Below, one piece after another: positions 14,253-15,280 of a DNA stretch of 15,280 nt (the first letter of the stretch is position 1; each line of letters begins with the position of its first letter). The notes below the pieces were generated by a model. The model saw nothing but the letters and a program-made list of their open reading frames with translations, was not told the origin of the DNA and searched no databases. The translations under genes and the position numbers were made by a program. The stretch covers positions 1 to 15,280 of the forward strand of contig JAFDFT010000016.1 of NCBI GenBank assembly GCA_019309685.1, read 5' to 3'. This stretch comes from Deltaproteobacteria bacterium. Its GTDB lineage: Bacteria > Desulfobacterota > Desulfobacteria > Desulfobacterales > JAABPS01.

Positions 14253-14307
14253 ATGCATTATCTATCTACGTATTCGCAAATCGTTAATACATTTAATCTT
14301 CCTTTCT

Positions 14308-15183
14308 ATGCCGCAGGATATTGGACATATCAAGATTCTTTCGCCCGCGAAAATAAACCTTTTCCTCCAGGTAACAGGAAAACGAACAGATGGGTATCAT
14401 GAACTTTTTACGCTGATGTGCTGTATCAAGCTTTATGATACAATTATATTAAAAACAGGGGAAAGAGTGACAACGGTTTCTTGCGATCACCCTGAAGTGC
14501 CGGAAGACGATAAAAATATTGCATGGCTAGCAGCGGACCTTTTTATGACACGCCTGAAAAGACAAAGGCAAGTAAGCAATGGAGGGGTTCGGATTTCAAT
14601 TGAGAAAAAGATACCGGTGGCTGCCGGACTTGGTGGTGGGAGCAGCAATGCCGCAGCTGTATTTTTAGGTTTAAACAGGATATATGGCTACCCATTTGCA
14701 AAAGATGAGGTTTTTGAAATGGGTGTATCAATTGGTGCGGATGTTCCCTTTTTGATACAGCAAAAACCGGCAATTGCCACCGGGATCGGTGATAAACTAA
14801 AGGCCTACAATGGGCTTAGACCACTGAAAATACTGTTGGTATGCCCCGGATTTGGTGTTTCAACGGCGATGGTCTATAAAAACATGAATTTGGGATTGAC
14901 AAAATGTGCAAAAAAACTTAAACAGTTTCACTCTGATAAGCTTGATTTTGATATAAAAAAACATTTATGTAACGATCTTGAGCCTGTTACTGGTGGATTG
15001 TATCCGGATATTTTTGCTGTAAAAGAGTCGCTTTTGAACGAAGGAGCGATCGGGGTACTTATGTCAGGGAGTGGGCCGACTGTTTTTGGTGTTTTTTCTA
15101 ATTCAGATGAGCTGCAAAGAGCAAAAAAGGCTATTTCGATTAAGCACCAGTGGCAGTTGATTTCCACTGATTTGATTATTTGA
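14308..15183 (+). CDS. ispE: 4-diphosphocytidyl-2-C-methyl-D-erythritol kinase
   Basis: This is a 291-residue GHMP-family kinase that phosphorylates 4-diphosphocytidyl-methylerythritol with ATP in the non-mevalonate isoprenoid pathway. Key motifs are SPAKINLFLQV with Lys15, the ATP-binding loop PVAAGLGGGSSNAAAVF (103-119), GADVPFL with Asp145, and the C-terminal GHMP segment VLMSGSGPTVFG. The start ATG at 14308 gives the usual short lead before SPAKIN. The open frame runs further upstream to a TTG at 14209, but that part is translated MITE-like sequence and does not look like protein. No good ribosome site is visible. The tRNA-Gln gene downstream fits an ispE/tRNA-Gln order I recall from related bacteria. 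Confidence 0.95.
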   Translation: MPQDIGHIKILSPAKINLFLQVTGKRTDGYHELFTLMCCIKLYDTIILKTGERVTTVSCDHPEVPEDDKNIAWLAADLFMTRLKRQRQVSNGGVRISIEKKIPVAAGLGGGSSNAAAVFLGLNRIYGYPFAKDEVFEMGVSIGADVPFLIQQKPAIATGIGDKLKAYNGLRPLKILLVCPGFGVSTAMVYKNMNLGLTKCAKKLKQFHSDKLDFDIKKHLCNDLEPVTGGLYPDIFAVKESLLNEGAIGVLMSGSGPTVFGVFSNSDELQRAKKAISIKHQWQLISTDLII

Positions 15184-15221
15184 AAACATATATTTATATA
15201 GATCAGTTTGAGGTAATTTCT

Positions 15222-15280
15222 TGGGGCGTCGTAAAGAGGTAAGACAAAGGGTTCTGGGTCCTGCATTAGGAGGTTCGAAT
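15222..15280 (+). tRNA. tRNA-Gln (CTG anticodon), 3' end cut by window
   Basis: The sequence follows the bacterial tRNA-Gln plan: acceptor strand TGGGGCG with the Gln-typical U1, TC, a D arm with GAGGTAA, anticodon loop TTCTGGG (anticodon CTG), variable loop CATTA, then GGAGG and the T-loop TTCGAAT at the window end. The 3' half of the T stem and acceptor lie outside. Two A-G oppositions (12/23 in the D stem, 27/43 in the anticodon stem) and a G-U at 31/39 are unusual, so the gene may be divergent or weakened. Confidence 0.75.

Noticed and set aside
14209..14307. N-terminal extension of IspE back to a TTG
   Set aside because: It would translate MITE-like and leader sequence; the family normally begins about ten residues before the SPAKIN motif, matching the ATG at 14308.
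1..15280. CRISPR array, toxin-antitoxin, phage or defence system
   Set aside because: No regular short repeats with spacers, no integrase or transposase, and all genes are recognisable envelope, metabolic or repair functions.

Overview
The window looks like chromosomal DNA of a Gram-negative, probably anaerobic bacterium of the Desulfobacterota (former Deltaproteobacteria, perhaps Desulfobacterales). This is inferred from four things: an outer-membrane lipid system in mlaEFDCA order, a DUF1844 gene, an ispE gene followed by a tRNA-Gln gene, and an apparent selenocysteine codon in a rhodanese gene. Base composition is moderately AT-rich. All genes read on the + strand. No phage, CRISPR or transposase gene is visible; the only mobile-type element is one short MITE-like repeat.

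Layout: (1) 1-1203, the 3' part of a membrane histidine kinase. (2) 1347-2780, an HtrA/Deg protease followed by a strong intrinsic terminator. (3) 3085-3822, a secreted double-rhodanese protein interrupted by an in-frame TGA, best read as selenocysteine (Sec96, paired with Cys91), with a bSECIS-like hairpin just after the TGA and a terminator downstream. (4) 3892-4274, a gene-free stretch ending in a folded leader that abuts the start of dinB (4275-5429, DNA polymerase IV). (5) 5509-9818, a promoter candidate, a leader hairpin and mlaE-mlaF-mlaD-mlaC-mlaA. (6) 10079-11659, serA (phosphoglycerate dehydrogenase). (7) 11755-12168, a DUF1844 protein. (8) 12549-14081, a second HtrA/Deg protease. 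(9) 14081-14252, a MITE-like element. (10) 14308-15183, ispE. (11) 15222-15280, the 5' part of a tRNA-Gln gene cut by the window end.

Much of the window concerns the cell envelope: a sensor kinase beside a periplasmic protease, a second membrane-anchored protease, an exported sulfur/selenium-transfer protein, and a complete Mla lipid-transport pathway. SerA, IspE and Pol IV are housekeeping or repair enzymes.

The two strongest unusual observations are the selenocysteine rhodanese and an MlaF ATPase (403 aa, against about 270 in E. coli) whose extra C-terminal domain reads as a degenerate GGDEF domain, in an operon without mlaB. Further points are a three-way-junction-like leader directly before dinB, a diverged repeat pair shared by two intergenic regions, and the MITE-like element.
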